In this document: piece after piece, positions 24,007-32,440 of the stretch
Layout of the letters: each line of letters opens with the position of its first letter
Position numbering within the stretch: the first letter of the stretch is position 1
Assembly (NCBI GenBank): GCA_964434425.1
Contig: CAYSVH010000004.1
Location: 1-64,000 of the forward strand
Direction of reading: 5' to 3'
DNA length: 64,000 nt
Origin: CALMEC01 sp964434425
GTDB taxonomy: Bacteria; Actinomycetota; Thermoleophilia; Miltoncostaeales; Miltoncostaeaceae
The notes under the pieces: model-generated
What the model saw: the letters and a program-made list of their open reading frames with translations, nothing else
Told to the model about the DNA's origin: nothing
Databases searched by the model: none
Program-made: the position numbers and the translations under genes

Positions 24007-25092
24007 TCACGCCAGCCGGGACGACGGCCCCGGGCCGGCCACGGTGAGAGCCGCCTTCAGCCGGTCGATCGATTCGATCGGGCCGGGATCGATGCCGGCG
24101 AGCGCCGCGAGGTACAGCGACACGTAGTCGCCGAGGAGGACGAGGTCGAAGATCCGACCGAGTGTGCTCTGCCCCTCCGCGACGACGTCGATCACCGGAT
24201 CGATCTGGTCCGCGACGAGATCCGCGAGCACACCGAAGCGACGTTCGACCTGCCGGTGCTGGCGCGGATCACGCAGGATGACGGCCGAGGCGCGGAGCCC
24301 GCTCTGCGCATGCCCCTCGATGCCCACGATCTCGTTGTGGTTGTGCTCCGGGATCTCGGCCCAGAACGCGGGGATGTTGGCGTTCTCGTTGATCTGACAT
24401 TTCCAGCGGTAGGCGATGCCCGCCGTGGCCTCGGCACCCCAGATGAGGGGGACCGTTCCGTGGAGTGACCGTGCGATCCGCTTGGCCGGATTCTCGTCCG
24501 CGGGACGATCGGGGCCGTAGCGGCGGACCGCCGCCTCCAGCACCTCGCGCGCGTCCTCCAGCTCGCCGGGGTGCAGGTCGAGCACCCCGACGCGCGTGAG
24601 CGCGACGACCAGCGTCGTGAGCATCTGGACGAGGGCCGCGCGCGGCATCGGCGAGGGCGGCAGGCCGAACACCGGGATGCCCTGCGGCGCGTAGTGATCG
24701 CGCAACTTCCCGCCGGTCGTCAGGGCCACGACCGGACAGGTCCGGTCGACCGCGTCCATCATGCAGGTGAGCGTCTCCTCCGTCGTCCCCGAGTACGATG
24801 ATGCGACGACCAGCGTGGACTCTCCCGCCCAGGCCGGCAGCATGTAGCCGTGCAGGCAGCGGACGGGCTTGCGGAGCCTCTGCCAGTAGGCGCCGACGAG
24901 CAGCTCGCCGGCGATGCCCGACCCGCCCATGCCGCAGAGGATGACGTCGTGGATCGCCTCCGCCGGGAACGGGATGACCACCCCGTCGCAGCGTTCCAGA
25001 GCCGCGTCGAACATCTCGGGTGCCCGTGCGGTCTGGGCGAACAGCCCGAGCGCGTCGCGGGAGGTGACGTCCGGTGAATCCAGATCAACCAT
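24007..25092 (-). CDS. Bifunctional phosphoglucose/phosphomannose isomerase (SIS domains)
   Basis: Two sugar isomerase domains are seen: VILCGMGGSGIAGELLVGAYW and TLVVASSYSGTTEETLTCMMDAV in the first, and GTVPLIWGAEATAGIAYRWKCQINENANIPAFWAEIPEHNHNEIVG, the diagnostic block of the bifunctional family with its catalytic Glu and His, in the second. It interconverts fructose-6-P with glucose-6-P or mannose-6-P. AGGGGAA precedes the ATG. It lies 13 nt behind a sugar-1-P nucleotidyltransferase gene and UDP-glucose dehydrogenase, so it probably supplies precursors for a cell-surface polysaccharide. Confidence 0.88.
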   Translation of the reverse strand: MVDLDSPDVTSRDALGLFAQTARAPEMFDAALERCDGVVIPFPAEAIHDVILCGMGGSGIAGELLVGAYWQRLRKPVRCLHGYMLPAWAGESTLVVASSYSGTTEETLTCMMDAVDRTCPVVALTTGGKLRDHYAPQGIPVFGLPPSPMPRAALVQMLTTLVVALTRVGVLDLHPGELEDAREVLEAAVRRYGPDRPADENPAKRIARSLHGTVPLIWGAEATAGIAYRWKCQINENANIPAFWAEIPEHNHNEIVGIEGHAQSGLRASAVILRDPRQHRQVERRFGVLADLVADQIDPVIDVVAEGQSTLGRIFDLVLLGDYVSLYLAALAGIDPGPIESIDRLKAALTVAGPGPSSRLA

Positions 25093-25105
25093 ACTCAGGG
25101 TTCCC

Positions 25106-26164
25106 CTAGTTGGATCGAACGGGGGATGATGCCACGTGCTCGCCGGTGGCGACGGTGACTCCGTCGAGGCTCACGCCCTCCGCGATCCGGGCCCCGTCAC
25201 CGGCGACGACCCCGTGACCGATGTGGCACCTCGGCCCCACCTCGACGCCGTCTCCGAGGATCGCGCCCTCGACGACCGCGTCCGGGCCGATGACGCATCC
25301 CGCACCGATCACGCTGCGACTGACCCGCGCGCCCTCGGCGACCGTCGAACCCGTGCCGACGGTGCTGTGCCCGTCGATCGTCGCCTCCGCGAGGAGGGTG
25401 GCCCCGCGGCCCACGTAGCGGTCCCCGACGGGGGCATCCGTGCGGACCACCCCCGACAGCACATCGAGGTGCGCGTCCAGGTACGAGTCGGGCGTCCCGA
25501 TGTCGCGCCAGTAGGCGTCGGACGGGAAGCCCGCGAGCCGGCCGGACTCCGCCAGCACCGGGAAGATGTCGCGCTCGATGGAGCTCGGCCGGCCGGCCGG
25601 GATCGCCGCGAGGACCGGCGGCTCGAAGAGATAGGTGCCCGCGTTGATCAGGAACGGCTCGCCGGGGCGCAGTTCGTCGTCGGACGGCTTCTCCAGGAAC
25701 TCCTCGACGCGCCGGTCCGCGAACAGCCGCACCAGGCCGTAGCGCGACGGGTCCTCCACGGGCGTGAGGGCGAGCGTCCCGTCCACACCGTCGGCCTCGT
25801 GCTGAGCGACGAGCGCGGCGAGATCGAGGTCGGTCAGGACGTCGCCGTTCAGAACGAGCAGGCGTGCCGACGGGTCCAGCTCGGTCTCCGCGTTGCGGAT
25901 GGCACCGCCCGTACCCAGGGGTTCCGGGTCGACCACGTACGACAGGCGGATGCCCACACGTGAGCCGTCGCCGAAGTGGTCGAGGAGGGCCTCCGGGAGG
26001 TATCCGCACGAGAAGACGACGTGGTCCACGCCGAACCGGCGCAGGTGATCCAGCTGATGCTCGACGAACGGGCGGTCCACCAGACGCATCATCGGTTTCG
26101 GCCGCGTGTCCGTCAGAGGACGGAGCCTGCGTCCCTCACCACCCACCAGAATGACCGCCTGCAT
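25106..26164 (-). CDS. Sugar-1-phosphate nucleotidyltransferase, GDP-mannose pyrophosphorylase-like
   Basis: The N-terminal Rossmann-like domain begins MQAVILVGGEGRRLRPLTDTRPKPMMRLVDRPF, the nucleotide-binding signature, with LVLNGDVLTDLDL as metal site and FLEKPSDDE later. From about 245 it continues as a left-handed beta helix of hexapeptide repeats (GVVAGDGARIAEGV and similar). The best fit is mannose-1-P guanylyltransferase; a glucose-1-P enzyme cannot be ruled out. ATG 26164 has GGAAGGGGG about 8 nt upstream. The gene starts 29 nt inside the end of UDP-glucose dehydrogenase. Confidence 0.85.
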   Translation of the reverse strand: MQAVILVGGEGRRLRPLTDTRPKPMMRLVDRPFVEHQLDHLRRFGVDHVVFSCGYLPEALLDHFGDGSRVGIRLSYVVDPEPLGTGGAIRNAETELDPSARLLVLNGDVLTDLDLAALVAQHEADGVDGTLALTPVEDPSRYGLVRLFADRRVEEFLEKPSDDELRPGEPFLINAGTYLFEPPVLAAIPAGRPSSIERDIFPVLAESGRLAGFPSDAYWRDIGTPDSYLDAHLDVLSGVVRTDAPVGDRYVGRGATLLAEATIDGHSTVGTGSTVAEGARVSRSVIGAGCVIGPDAVVEGAILGDGVEVGPRCHIGHGVVAGDGARIAEGVSLDGVTVATGEHVASSPVRSN

Positions 26165-27458
26165 TGGCCGACCCCCTTCCGATCGATTCGAAGCGCCCCC
26201 CGGCGCTCCGTATGACGTCACCGTCGAGGACGTTGCGTCCGTCGACCACGAGTCGTGGCCCCGCCATCCCGGCGATGACCCCGTCCCAGTCGAGATCCGA
26301 GTACTGGGGCCACTCTGTCACGAGGACGACGGCGTCGGCACCGCGCACGGCCTCCCGCGGATCGTCGACGAACGACACCCCTCGAAGACGCCGGCGCGCC
26401 GCGTCGAGCGCGACGGGGTCCGAGACCCTCACCGTCGCCCCCTCTGCGAGAAGGCGCGACGCCAGGACGAGGCTGGCGGCCTCGCGGATGTCGTCGGTGC
26501 CCGGTTTGAAGGCCACGCCCAGGAGCGCCACGGTGGCACCCGACAGGTCCAGGTGCTTCTTCAGCTTTCCGATCACGCGCCGCTTCTGCAGCTCGTTGAC
26601 CTCGATGACCGCCGTGAGAAGCTGGAAGTGGTAGCCCGAGTTGCCGGCCAGCTGTTTCAGCGCCGACACGTCCTTGGGGAAGCAGCTGCCGCCGAAGCCG
26701 ATGCCGGCGTTCAGGAACGACCGGCCGATACGCGGGTCGTGTCCCATGCCGTCGGCGACGGTGACGACGTCGGCGCCGACCTCCTCGCAGACGTTGGCGA
26801 TCTCGTTGATGAAGCTGATCTTCGTTGCGAGGAACGCGTTGGAGGCGTACTTGATCATCTCGGCCGTGGCGACATCGGTGCGGATGACGGGTGCCCCCAT
26901 CGGCCCGTAGAGCTCGGCCACGCGCTCACCGGCAGTCTCGCGGTGTGCACCGACGACCACGCGGTCCGGGGTGAGGAAGTCGGCGATCGCCGCACCCTCC
27001 TTCAGGAACTCGGGGTTGGCGACGTAGCCCACCTCGGCGTGTCCACGCGCCGCCAGCTCCGCCCGGACGCGTTCGCCGGTGCCGACGGGGACGGTGCTCT
27101 TCATGACCAGGATGTGTCGCTGGTCGTCGAGGCCCGCCTCGGTCATCTCGTCGATGACTCGCATCACGCGGGAGAGGTCGGCGTCGCCGCTGTAGCTGGG
27201 CGGCGTGTCGACGGCGATGAACACGATGTCCGCGCGATCGAGGAGCTCGGCGATGTCGAGCGTGAAGGTGAGGTGCTCGCGATGGTCGGCGATCAGCTCC
27301 TCGAGACCCGGCTCGTAGATGGGGATGCGCCCGTCACGGAGCCCCTCGATCCGCCGGGGGTCGATGTCACGCAGCACGACGTCGTGTCCGAGTGACGCAA
27401 GACACACACCGGTGACGAGGCCGACGTATCCGACCCCGATGATCCCGATGCGCGCTAT
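26136..27458 (-). CDS. UDP-glucose 6-dehydrogenase (probable ATA start)
   Basis: It oxidises UDP-glucose to UDP-glucuronate with two NAD+. The catalytic Cys is in GFGGSCFPKDVSALK, and LLGVAFKPGTDDIREAAS is the C-terminal UDP-binding block. GTG 27407 would begin at CLASLGHD and remove the NAD-binding GIIGVGYVGLVTG. In the same frame the 17 codons before it read (ATA)ARIGIIGVGYVGLVTG, an ordinary family N-terminus, but the codon at the start position is ATA (27458-27456). It overlaps the upstream stop as ATAG and has GAAGGGA 8 nt before it. I therefore call ATA as the start, giving 440 residues. Confidence 0.88.
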   Translation of the reverse strand: MARIGIIGVGYVGLVTGVCLASLGHDVVLRDIDPRRIEGLRDGRIPIYEPGLEELIADHREHLTFTLDIAELLDRADIVFIAVDTPPSYSGDADLSRVMRVIDEMTEAGLDDQRHILVMKSTVPVGTGERVRAELAARGHAEVGYVANPEFLKEGAAIADFLTPDRVVVGAHRETAGERVAELYGPMGAPVIRTDVATAEMIKYASNAFLATKISFINEIANVCEEVGADVVTVADGMGHDPRIGRSFLNAGIGFGGSCFPKDVSALKQLAGNSGYHFQLLTAVIEVNELQKRRVIGKLKKHLDLSGATVALLGVAFKPGTDDIREAASLVLASRLLAEGATVRVSDPVALDAARRRLRGVSFVDDPREAVRGADAVVLVTEWPQYSDLDWDGVIAGMAGPRLVVDGRNVLDGDVIRSAGGRFESIGRGSANAGGHSGGW

Positions 27459-29320
27459 GGAGTACGTCCCTTCTCGGTGATCTTGACCTTGTTGTCGGAC
27501 TGGCCCTTCTTGAGCTTCGCGTTGGCCGGGCGCACCATGAACGTCTGCATGTCACGGATCGTCGCAGCGGTGAGCTTCATGTCCAGGGAGTTCGTGATCC
27601 AGTAGGTCGTCTTCCCCTTCGTCCACAGAAGCCGCTGCATGTTCTTGCCGTCGTACCACGTCCGCATGCCCTGGCGGTCCTCGGTCTCCGTGGTCTTGAC
27701 GATCGGCGGATCCTTCATGCTCGTCTGCGTGATGGTGACGTAGCCGCTGCCACCGTACGTGGAGTAGCCGGGCAGGCGCAGGACCATCGTGAGGGCGTTG
27801 GGTGTGCCGAGATCGCCGCGCTCGATGTTGTACCGGCGGACGTACACGACCTCCGCCCCGCGTGGCAGCTTCATCGGGACGAGAGCATCCACCTTCGTGT
27901 CCCGGCGGAAGCGCTGGACGATCGGCTTGAGCGACAGCGTCGTCACGGTGTCGGGCTTCACCGTGCTCTTCTTCGGGGCCGCCGGCTTGCGGATGCCCGA
28001 GTAGTCGGCGCCGACCATGACGACGAGGTCCATGTCGGCGTCCATGCCCTCACGCTTCTGACCCGTGGTGGCATTCGGGCCGAACTGGACCGCGAGCGCA
28101 CGGGCCTCGGCCTCACGCCCCGGCGTGTAGTACACGACAGTGGAGGGGAAGCTGGAGGGTGCGTTGTTGCCGACGTAGACGCGGTAGCCCTTTTTCTCGA
28201 GCGCCTTGCCGACCTGCAGACCCAGGTTGAGGCGCGGCGTGCCGTTGTAGACCGAGACGAGCACGTCCGTCGGTGCGGCCGTCTTCGCACCCGACGCCGT
28301 CTGCTGGACGAACTCGGGGTTGCGCCACCGCTCAACGGCCTTCTGGATCAGGGCGTCGGTGGTGTCGACGACGGCCTGGCCGTTCGCCAGCGTCCTGCCC
28401 CCCGACGACTCGATCTGTGTGCGCGCGATCCGGCCCTTCTCGACGCCGAGCCCGAACTGCAGCAGCTGGCGCAGCCGGTTGGGTGAGTCCAGGTTCGTGC
28501 TGACGTGCTTGTGGACGGCATCCACCACGTTGTCGAGGCCCCGGGCGCCGCGGGTCTCGCGCTTCAGTTCGGCAAGGAAGAGCTGCTGGCGAGCGATGCG
28601 ACCGAAGTCCGAGTCGCCGTGACGGTAGCGGACGTAGTCGAGCGCGTCCGCACCGCTGAGGCGCTGGTATCCCGGAGGGATGTTGAGCGGCTCGTACTTG
28701 TCGCGTCCCGAGTTGTCGTTGAAGTAGTGACGGTCGATATCGAGCCACACGCCTCCGGAGTCGTTGACCAGCTGCCGGAAGGCGTCGAAGTCGACGTTGA
28801 AGACGTACGGGATGTCCGTCTCGCCCGTGAGCTTCTTGACCGTCTCGATGACGAGCTTCGTCTCACCGACCGAGTAGGCCGCGTTGATCTTGTCGGGCCC
28901 GTGTCCCGGGATCTGCACGTAGAGATCGCGCGGGAACGACAGCTGTGAGATGAACTCGCGCTTGAAGTCGAGGCGGAAGAGGATGATCGTGTCGCTCCGC
29001 CCTCCCCCGCCGTCCTCCGGGCGCACGTCGGATCCGATGACGAGCACGTTCAGCGGCTTGTCGGACAGGTTCTTCGGCGCCGCCGACAACGCCATCGAGG
29101 CGTTGCGGATCTCGACCGAGTCGTTCGCGGGGTTCGACAGCGCGTAGTTCGCGTAGCGCTCGGCGAAGAGCAGGGTCGCACCACCGACGGTGAGGAGCAC
29201 GAACGCGAACCATCCGAACACCGCGAGCAGCGGCCGGCGGCGACGCGGCACGCGGTAGAAGGTGGCGTCGCGGTGATCGAGCGGACGCTCGCCGGACGCG
29301 GTGGGATCGGATGTGCTCAC
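27455..29320 (-). CDS. LytR-CpsA-Psr (LCP) cell-wall ligase
   Basis: LCP proteins attach glycopolymers to peptidoglycan outside the membrane. A TM anchor lies at about 30-51 after a basic stretch. The LCP domain shows NVLVIGSDVRP, RSDTIILFRLD, SFPRDLYVQIPGHGPDKINAAYSVG and LDYVRYRHGDSDFGRIARQQ. Near 350-440 follows a LytR C-terminal domain (VLVSVYNGTPRLNLGLQVGKALEKKGYRV), then a third part of about 170 residues without a family I know. At 621 residues it is longer than usual. Overlaps of 4 nt link it to the M20 gene before and to UDP-glucose dehydrogenase after. Confidence 0.88.
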   Translation of the reverse strand: MSTSDPTASGERPLDHRDATFYRVPRRRRPLLAVFGWFAFVLLTVGGATLLFAERYANYALSNPANDSVEIRNASMALSAAPKNLSDKPLNVLVIGSDVRPEDGGGGRSDTIILFRLDFKREFISQLSFPRDLYVQIPGHGPDKINAAYSVGETKLVIETVKKLTGETDIPYVFNVDFDAFRQLVNDSGGVWLDIDRHYFNDNSGRDKYEPLNIPPGYQRLSGADALDYVRYRHGDSDFGRIARQQLFLAELKRETRGARGLDNVVDAVHKHVSTNLDSPNRLRQLLQFGLGVEKGRIARTQIESSGGRTLANGQAVVDTTDALIQKAVERWRNPEFVQQTASGAKTAAPTDVLVSVYNGTPRLNLGLQVGKALEKKGYRVYVGNNAPSSFPSTVVYYTPGREAEARALAVQFGPNATTGQKREGMDADMDLVVMVGADYSGIRKPAAPKKSTVKPDTVTTLSLKPIVQRFRRDTKVDALVPMKLPRGAEVVYVRRYNIERGDLGTPNALTMVLRLPGYSTYGGSGYVTITQTSMKDPPIVKTTETEDRQGMRTWYDGKNMQRLLWTKGKTTYWITNSLDMKLTAATIRDMQTFMVRPANAKLKKGQSDNKVKITEKGRTP

Positions 29321-30420
29321 GCGGTCGTCACCTCACGGTCAACCGACGCCCCGGGGGATCCGAGGCGTCGCGCAAACTCCACAAGTGCCCCGCGATAGTG
29401 CCGCAGGCTGGTGATCTCGACGTATTCCTCGGGTCCGTGGTGACCACGACCACGGGGCCCGAACTCGACGGCGGGGATCCCGACGGCGAGGAACGCCACG
29501 GCATCCGACGCGCCGTCGCGCCCCACGGAGACGGCGCTCGGCTCGAACAGGCAGGCGGCGTCACAGAGATTGCGCACGTAGGGATCGGCGGGATCCACGC
29601 ACGCCGGCATGCGCTCGAGCACGATCTGGACGTCCCAGTCCCCCAGCTCACGGACCTGGCGGAGGATGTCGTCCGGGTCCTGGCCCGGCAGGTACCGCAC
29701 GTCGATGTCGAGGACGCACTCGTCGGGGACCTTGTTGATGGCGTCTCCCCCGCTGATACGGCCCAGGTTGACGGACGGACGCGCGAAGAGCTCGGTCGAC
29801 TGGGACGCGAAGGGGAGATCCTCGATCGCCCGGTAGAGGGCGACGCCGTCCAGGACCGCGGACCGCCCCAGCCACGGGGTGGACCCGTGAGCGGCAACGC
29901 CCGTCGCGATCGCCCGCATCATCAGTACCCCCTTGGCCTGGACGCCGACGTGCAGGTCGGTCGGTTCGCCGCAGATGACGAAGTCGCCGCGGAGTCCCCG
30001 GTCCACCAGCATCTCGGTGCAGTTGGGGCCGGGATCCGACCGTTCCTCGTCGGGCACGATCATGAGCTCGACCGTGGCGTCGAGGCCCAGGGCCGCGATG
30101 TCGCCCATGGCGAGGATCATGCTGGCCAGGGCGCCCTTCATGTCGTACGCGCCCCGGCCGTACAGCCGGTCGCCGTCGATCCGCGGCACGAACTGGTCGT
30201 CGTGCCCCGGCACGACGTCGATGTGGCCGTTGAAGATGACGTGCGGCCGGCCGGTTCCCACGCGTGCGACCAGGCACTCGCGATCGCGCAGCTGGCGGCG
30301 TTCGACGTTCACCCCCGCCCCGGCGAGGCACCCCTCGACGAAGTCGAGGGCGTTCTCAAGCCCGGGGGAGGTGGAGGAGTCGAATTCGATCAGACGCTCA
30401 GTGAGTCGCACCTCGTCCAC
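29317..30420 (-). CDS. M20 family metallopeptidase/deacylase (ArgE/DapE type)
   Basis: A zinc-dependent amidohydrolase. The metal-site motifs are NGHIDVVPGHDDQF (His and Asp), GRGAYDMKGALASM (bridging Asp), VPDEERSDPGPN (catalytic Glu) and, near the C-terminus, FGPRGRGHHGPEEYVE (last His). The middle is a dimerisation domain. DapE, ArgE and carboxypeptidase G2-like substrates are all possible; being first in a cell-surface operon suggests a peptide or amino-sugar amide. Length 367 is normal. TAGACT lies 9 nt before the GTG start at 30420, so it is the likely operon promoter. Confidence 0.83.
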   Translation of the reverse strand: MDEVRLTERLIEFDSSTSPGLENALDFVEGCLAGAGVNVERRQLRDRECLVARVGTGRPHVIFNGHIDVVPGHDDQFVPRIDGDRLYGRGAYDMKGALASMILAMGDIAALGLDATVELMIVPDEERSDPGPNCTEMLVDRGLRGDFVICGEPTDLHVGVQAKGVLMMRAIATGVAAHGSTPWLGRSAVLDGVALYRAIEDLPFASQSTELFARPSVNLGRISGGDAINKVPDECVLDIDVRYLPGQDPDDILRQVRELGDWDVQIVLERMPACVDPADPYVRNLCDAACLFEPSAVSVGRDGASDAVAFLAVGIPAVEFGPRGRGHHGPEEYVEITSLRHYRGALVEFARRLGSPGASVDREVTTA

Positions 30421-30469
30421 GATCGGGCCAGTCTATCCAGACCGACGGCTGCGCCGAGTTGCGGACTCA

Positions 30470-30520
30470 GGGACTGGCGGAGGGCTATCCACCCGCCCGC
30501 CCCGGCCAACCGCCAGTCCC
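30470..30520 (-). repeat. 51-bp palindromic element, copy A
   Basis: Arms 30470-30480 and 30510-30520 are perfect 11-bp inverted repeats (GGGACTGGCGG). Read on the minus strand, the loop holds GGGGCGGGCGGGTGGAT. The element aligns end to end with 30706-30757 on the plus strand. Stem bases that differ between the copies do so in pairs that keep base pairing. Confidence 0.8.
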
Positions 30521-30559
30521 TCCTGCGTCGGGCCTCTCGTGACGATCCTTCGCAGGTCC

Positions 30560-30660
30560 TTGGGTGCGGGAACAGTCGGTACCTGCCGTACACGGACGAT
30601 CCGTCGGTCCTTGGCGACGCAACGAGGATCAACGGCAGGTGCGCGTATGCCCGCACCCAA
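30560..30660. repeat. 101-bp nested hairpin
   Basis: Outer arms TTGGGTGCGGG (30560-30570) and its exact complement (30650-30660) enclose a second perfect pair ACCTGCCGT (30581-30589) and its complement (30632-30640), then a smaller CGTCG/CGACG stem. The sequence is unrelated to the two flanking palindromes. It could be a structured RNA or a foldback element; I see no gene in it. Confidence 0.65.
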
Positions 30661-30705
30661 CGGCCACATCACCGGCCTTTAGTGCGAGGCCCTGCGCGAA
30701 GCCCG

Positions 30706-30757
30706 GGGCCTGGTGGCTGGACGGGGTGGGCGGGTGGATTGACCGTCCGCCAGGCCC
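30706..30757 (+). repeat. 52-bp palindromic element, copy B
   Basis: Arms GGGCCTGGTGG (30706-30716) and CCGCCAGGCCC (30747-30757) pair with one G-T wobble. The loop has GGGGTGGGCGGGTGGAT, nearly the same as copy A. Against copy A an A-T pair in the stem has become C-G, a compensatory change. Confidence 0.8.
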
Positions 30758-30800
30758 CCCGAGCCTCACTGAGATAACCCACCACCCACCCGCCCCGCCA

Positions 30801-32060
30801 TCACCCACCCCCACGATGGCGCCGGGCCACGATCCCCTCCACGAGGCCGCTCTCCACGGGACCCGCCTGGCCGTCGATCTGCGGGACACGGTGCGTCGCG
30901 CTCCAGATCCCCCACGCTCCGAGGAGAGCCGCACATCCCCCGAGGGTCCAGCGGATTCCCACGACCTCGGCCACCACACCGGCGAGCTGTGATCCCACCG
31001 CGATCGGGGCGAGCACGGCCAGCTGGTACAGCCCCAGCATCCGCCCCACCATGTCCGGTGCGGTCTCCAGCTGGATCGCGGCGTTGGTCGCGATGAACAT
31101 CCAGATCCAGAAGACGCCGCAGACGGTCATCGCCACCATCCCGAGCCAGAACCAGGGAGCCAGCGCGAGTACCGCGTACGACACCGCGAACAGGCATGTC
31201 GCCGTGGGAAGCGCGTGGTGGCGCGGGTATCCCGTCCGACCGAGTCGGGAGAGGACCCAGGCACCGACGAGCGCACCGCCTCCCATGGCGCCCAGGAGGA
31301 AGCCCAGCCCGAGGGCCTCGACGCCGAGGACGTCGGCGATGACCGGTGCGAGCTCCTGCATGGGCGCGGCGAGGGTTGCGAACACGGCCATGCCGATCAA
31401 AAGACGCCGAGGCGCGGCGTTCCGGCGCACGTATCCGAGCGCCGAGCGAAGGCGCGGACGCCCCTCGGAATGCGCGGGCGGAAACGCGGGGAAGGCCGCC
31501 AGCACGCCGACCAGCGCCAGGAACGACACGGTGTTGAGGGCGAAGCACCACGCCGGCCCCGCCAGACTGAGCACGATCCCGCCGAGCGCGGGACCGCCGA
31601 GCCGTGCGACGTTGATGCCGGCCGCATTGAGGGCGATCGCGTCGGCCATCCGCTCGCGTCCGGCCAGGACCCCGACCATGGCCAGCATCGCCGGCAGGCC
31701 GAGGGCGAAACCGATGCCGACCATGAAGGTGGTGATGTAGATGAGGAGGACCGACCGCACGTCGAACGCGGTGGCGACGGCGAGCACCCCCGATCCGACC
31801 GCCTGGAACGCGAACGTCAGGATGCCGACCATGCGGCGGTCGAAGCGGTCGGCCAGCTGCCCGGCGTACCCCGACAGGACGAAGGCCGGCGCGCGGGCGA
31901 CGAGGGCGAGCGCACCGACGGCGGCGGGGCTCCCGGTCAGTTGATAGACGAGCCAGCCGGCGGCGACGATCTGCAGCCACGAGCCGGCGTTCGACGCGAG
32001 GCTGGCGAGCCAGAAGCGCCGGAAGGGCGCGATGCGCAGTACCTCCGGCACGGCGCTCAT
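30801..32060 (-). CDS. MFS transporter (MFS_3, EntS-like)
   Basis: A 419-residue 12-helix major facilitator. It starts VLRIAPFRRFWLASLASNAGSWLQ, a typical MFS_3 N-terminus, and holds the loop 2-3 motif GYAGQLADRFDRRMVG and a repeat of it between helices 8 and 9. Relatives export siderophores or macrolides. ATG 32060 overlaps the hotdog gene stop by 4 nt, and longer readings have no support. It is last in the bioY operon; substrate unknown, perhaps a product or toxic intermediate of the acyl-CoA genes. Confidence 0.82.
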   Translation of the reverse strand: MSAVPEVLRIAPFRRFWLASLASNAGSWLQIVAAGWLVYQLTGSPAAVGALALVARAPAFVLSGYAGQLADRFDRRMVGILTFAFQAVGSGVLAVATAFDVRSVLLIYITTFMVGIGFALGLPAMLAMVGVLAGRERMADAIALNAAGINVARLGGPALGGIVLSLAGPAWCFALNTVSFLALVGVLAAFPAFPPAHSEGRPRLRSALGYVRRNAAPRRLLIGMAVFATLAAPMQELAPVIADVLGVEALGLGFLLGAMGGGALVGAWVLSRLGRTGYPRHHALPTATCLFAVSYAVLALAPWFWLGMVAMTVCGVFWIWMFIATNAAIQLETAPDMVGRMLGLYQLAVLAPIAVGSQLAGVVAEVVGIRWTLGGCAALLGAWGIWSATHRVPQIDGQAGPVESGLVEGIVARRHRGGG

Positions 32061-32440
32061 ATGGCATCGGCGGCGGCGTCGAGCATGGCCATGTGGAGGT
32101 CCGCCGTCGACGTCCCCCCGACCCCGTGGTCCGCCTCCACGTGTACACGCGCGAAACGACCGCGCCGCCGGCCCGCCCTGCAGCGGAGCGTGGTCGGGAC
32201 GTCCCACACCGGGGTGCCGACATCGGCACGCACGATCCCGGCCAGGAGCCAGCGCTCCCCATGGGATGCGTTCATCAGGAGCCCCGCCGCCTGCGCCATG
32301 GCCTCGAGGACGAGAAACGGCGGGACCGTGCCGGGACGTCCCGTCGCGTCGCCCATCTCACCTCCCGAGGGTGTCCATGTGGCCCGGCCGCCGTCCCGTG
32401 TGGAGGTGATCCCGTGCACCATCCGGTACGGCCCGCTCAT
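32057..32440 (-). CDS. Hotdog-fold protein, FabZ-like
   Basis: A 127-residue single hotdog domain. PPFLVLEAMAQAAGLLM is the central helix of the FabZ/thioesterase fold, and WLLAGIVRADVGTPVWDVPTTL and RFARVHVEAD fit the strands around it. The catalytic HFPG-type motif of FabZ is missing before the helix (MGDATGRPGTV instead), so it may bind an acyl thioester without being a dehydratase. It overlaps ecfT and the MFS gene by 4 nt on each side. Position beside an acyl-CoA ligase and thiolase suggests an acyl-CoA substrate. Confidence 0.7.
   Translation of the reverse strand: MSGPYRMVHGITSTRDGGRATWTPSGGEMGDATGRPGTVPPFLVLEAMAQAAGLLMNASHGERWLLAGIVRADVGTPVWDVPTTLRCRAGRRRGRFARVHVEADHGVGGTSTADLHMAMLDAAADAI

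Larger units (their letters stand above)
30421..30800. other. Intergenic stretch filled by palindromic elements
   Basis: About 380 bases between the M20 start and the MFS stop. No gene is visible. It contains the operon promoter of the M20 gene (TAGACT near 30430-30435), two related palindromes at 30470-30520 and 30706-30757, and a larger nested hairpin at 30560-30660, listed separately. Confidence 0.6.

Noticed and set aside
30470..30757. A CRISPR-like array of repeats
   Set aside because: Only two related palindromes exist, in opposite orientation and 185 bp apart, with no regular spacers and no cas genes.
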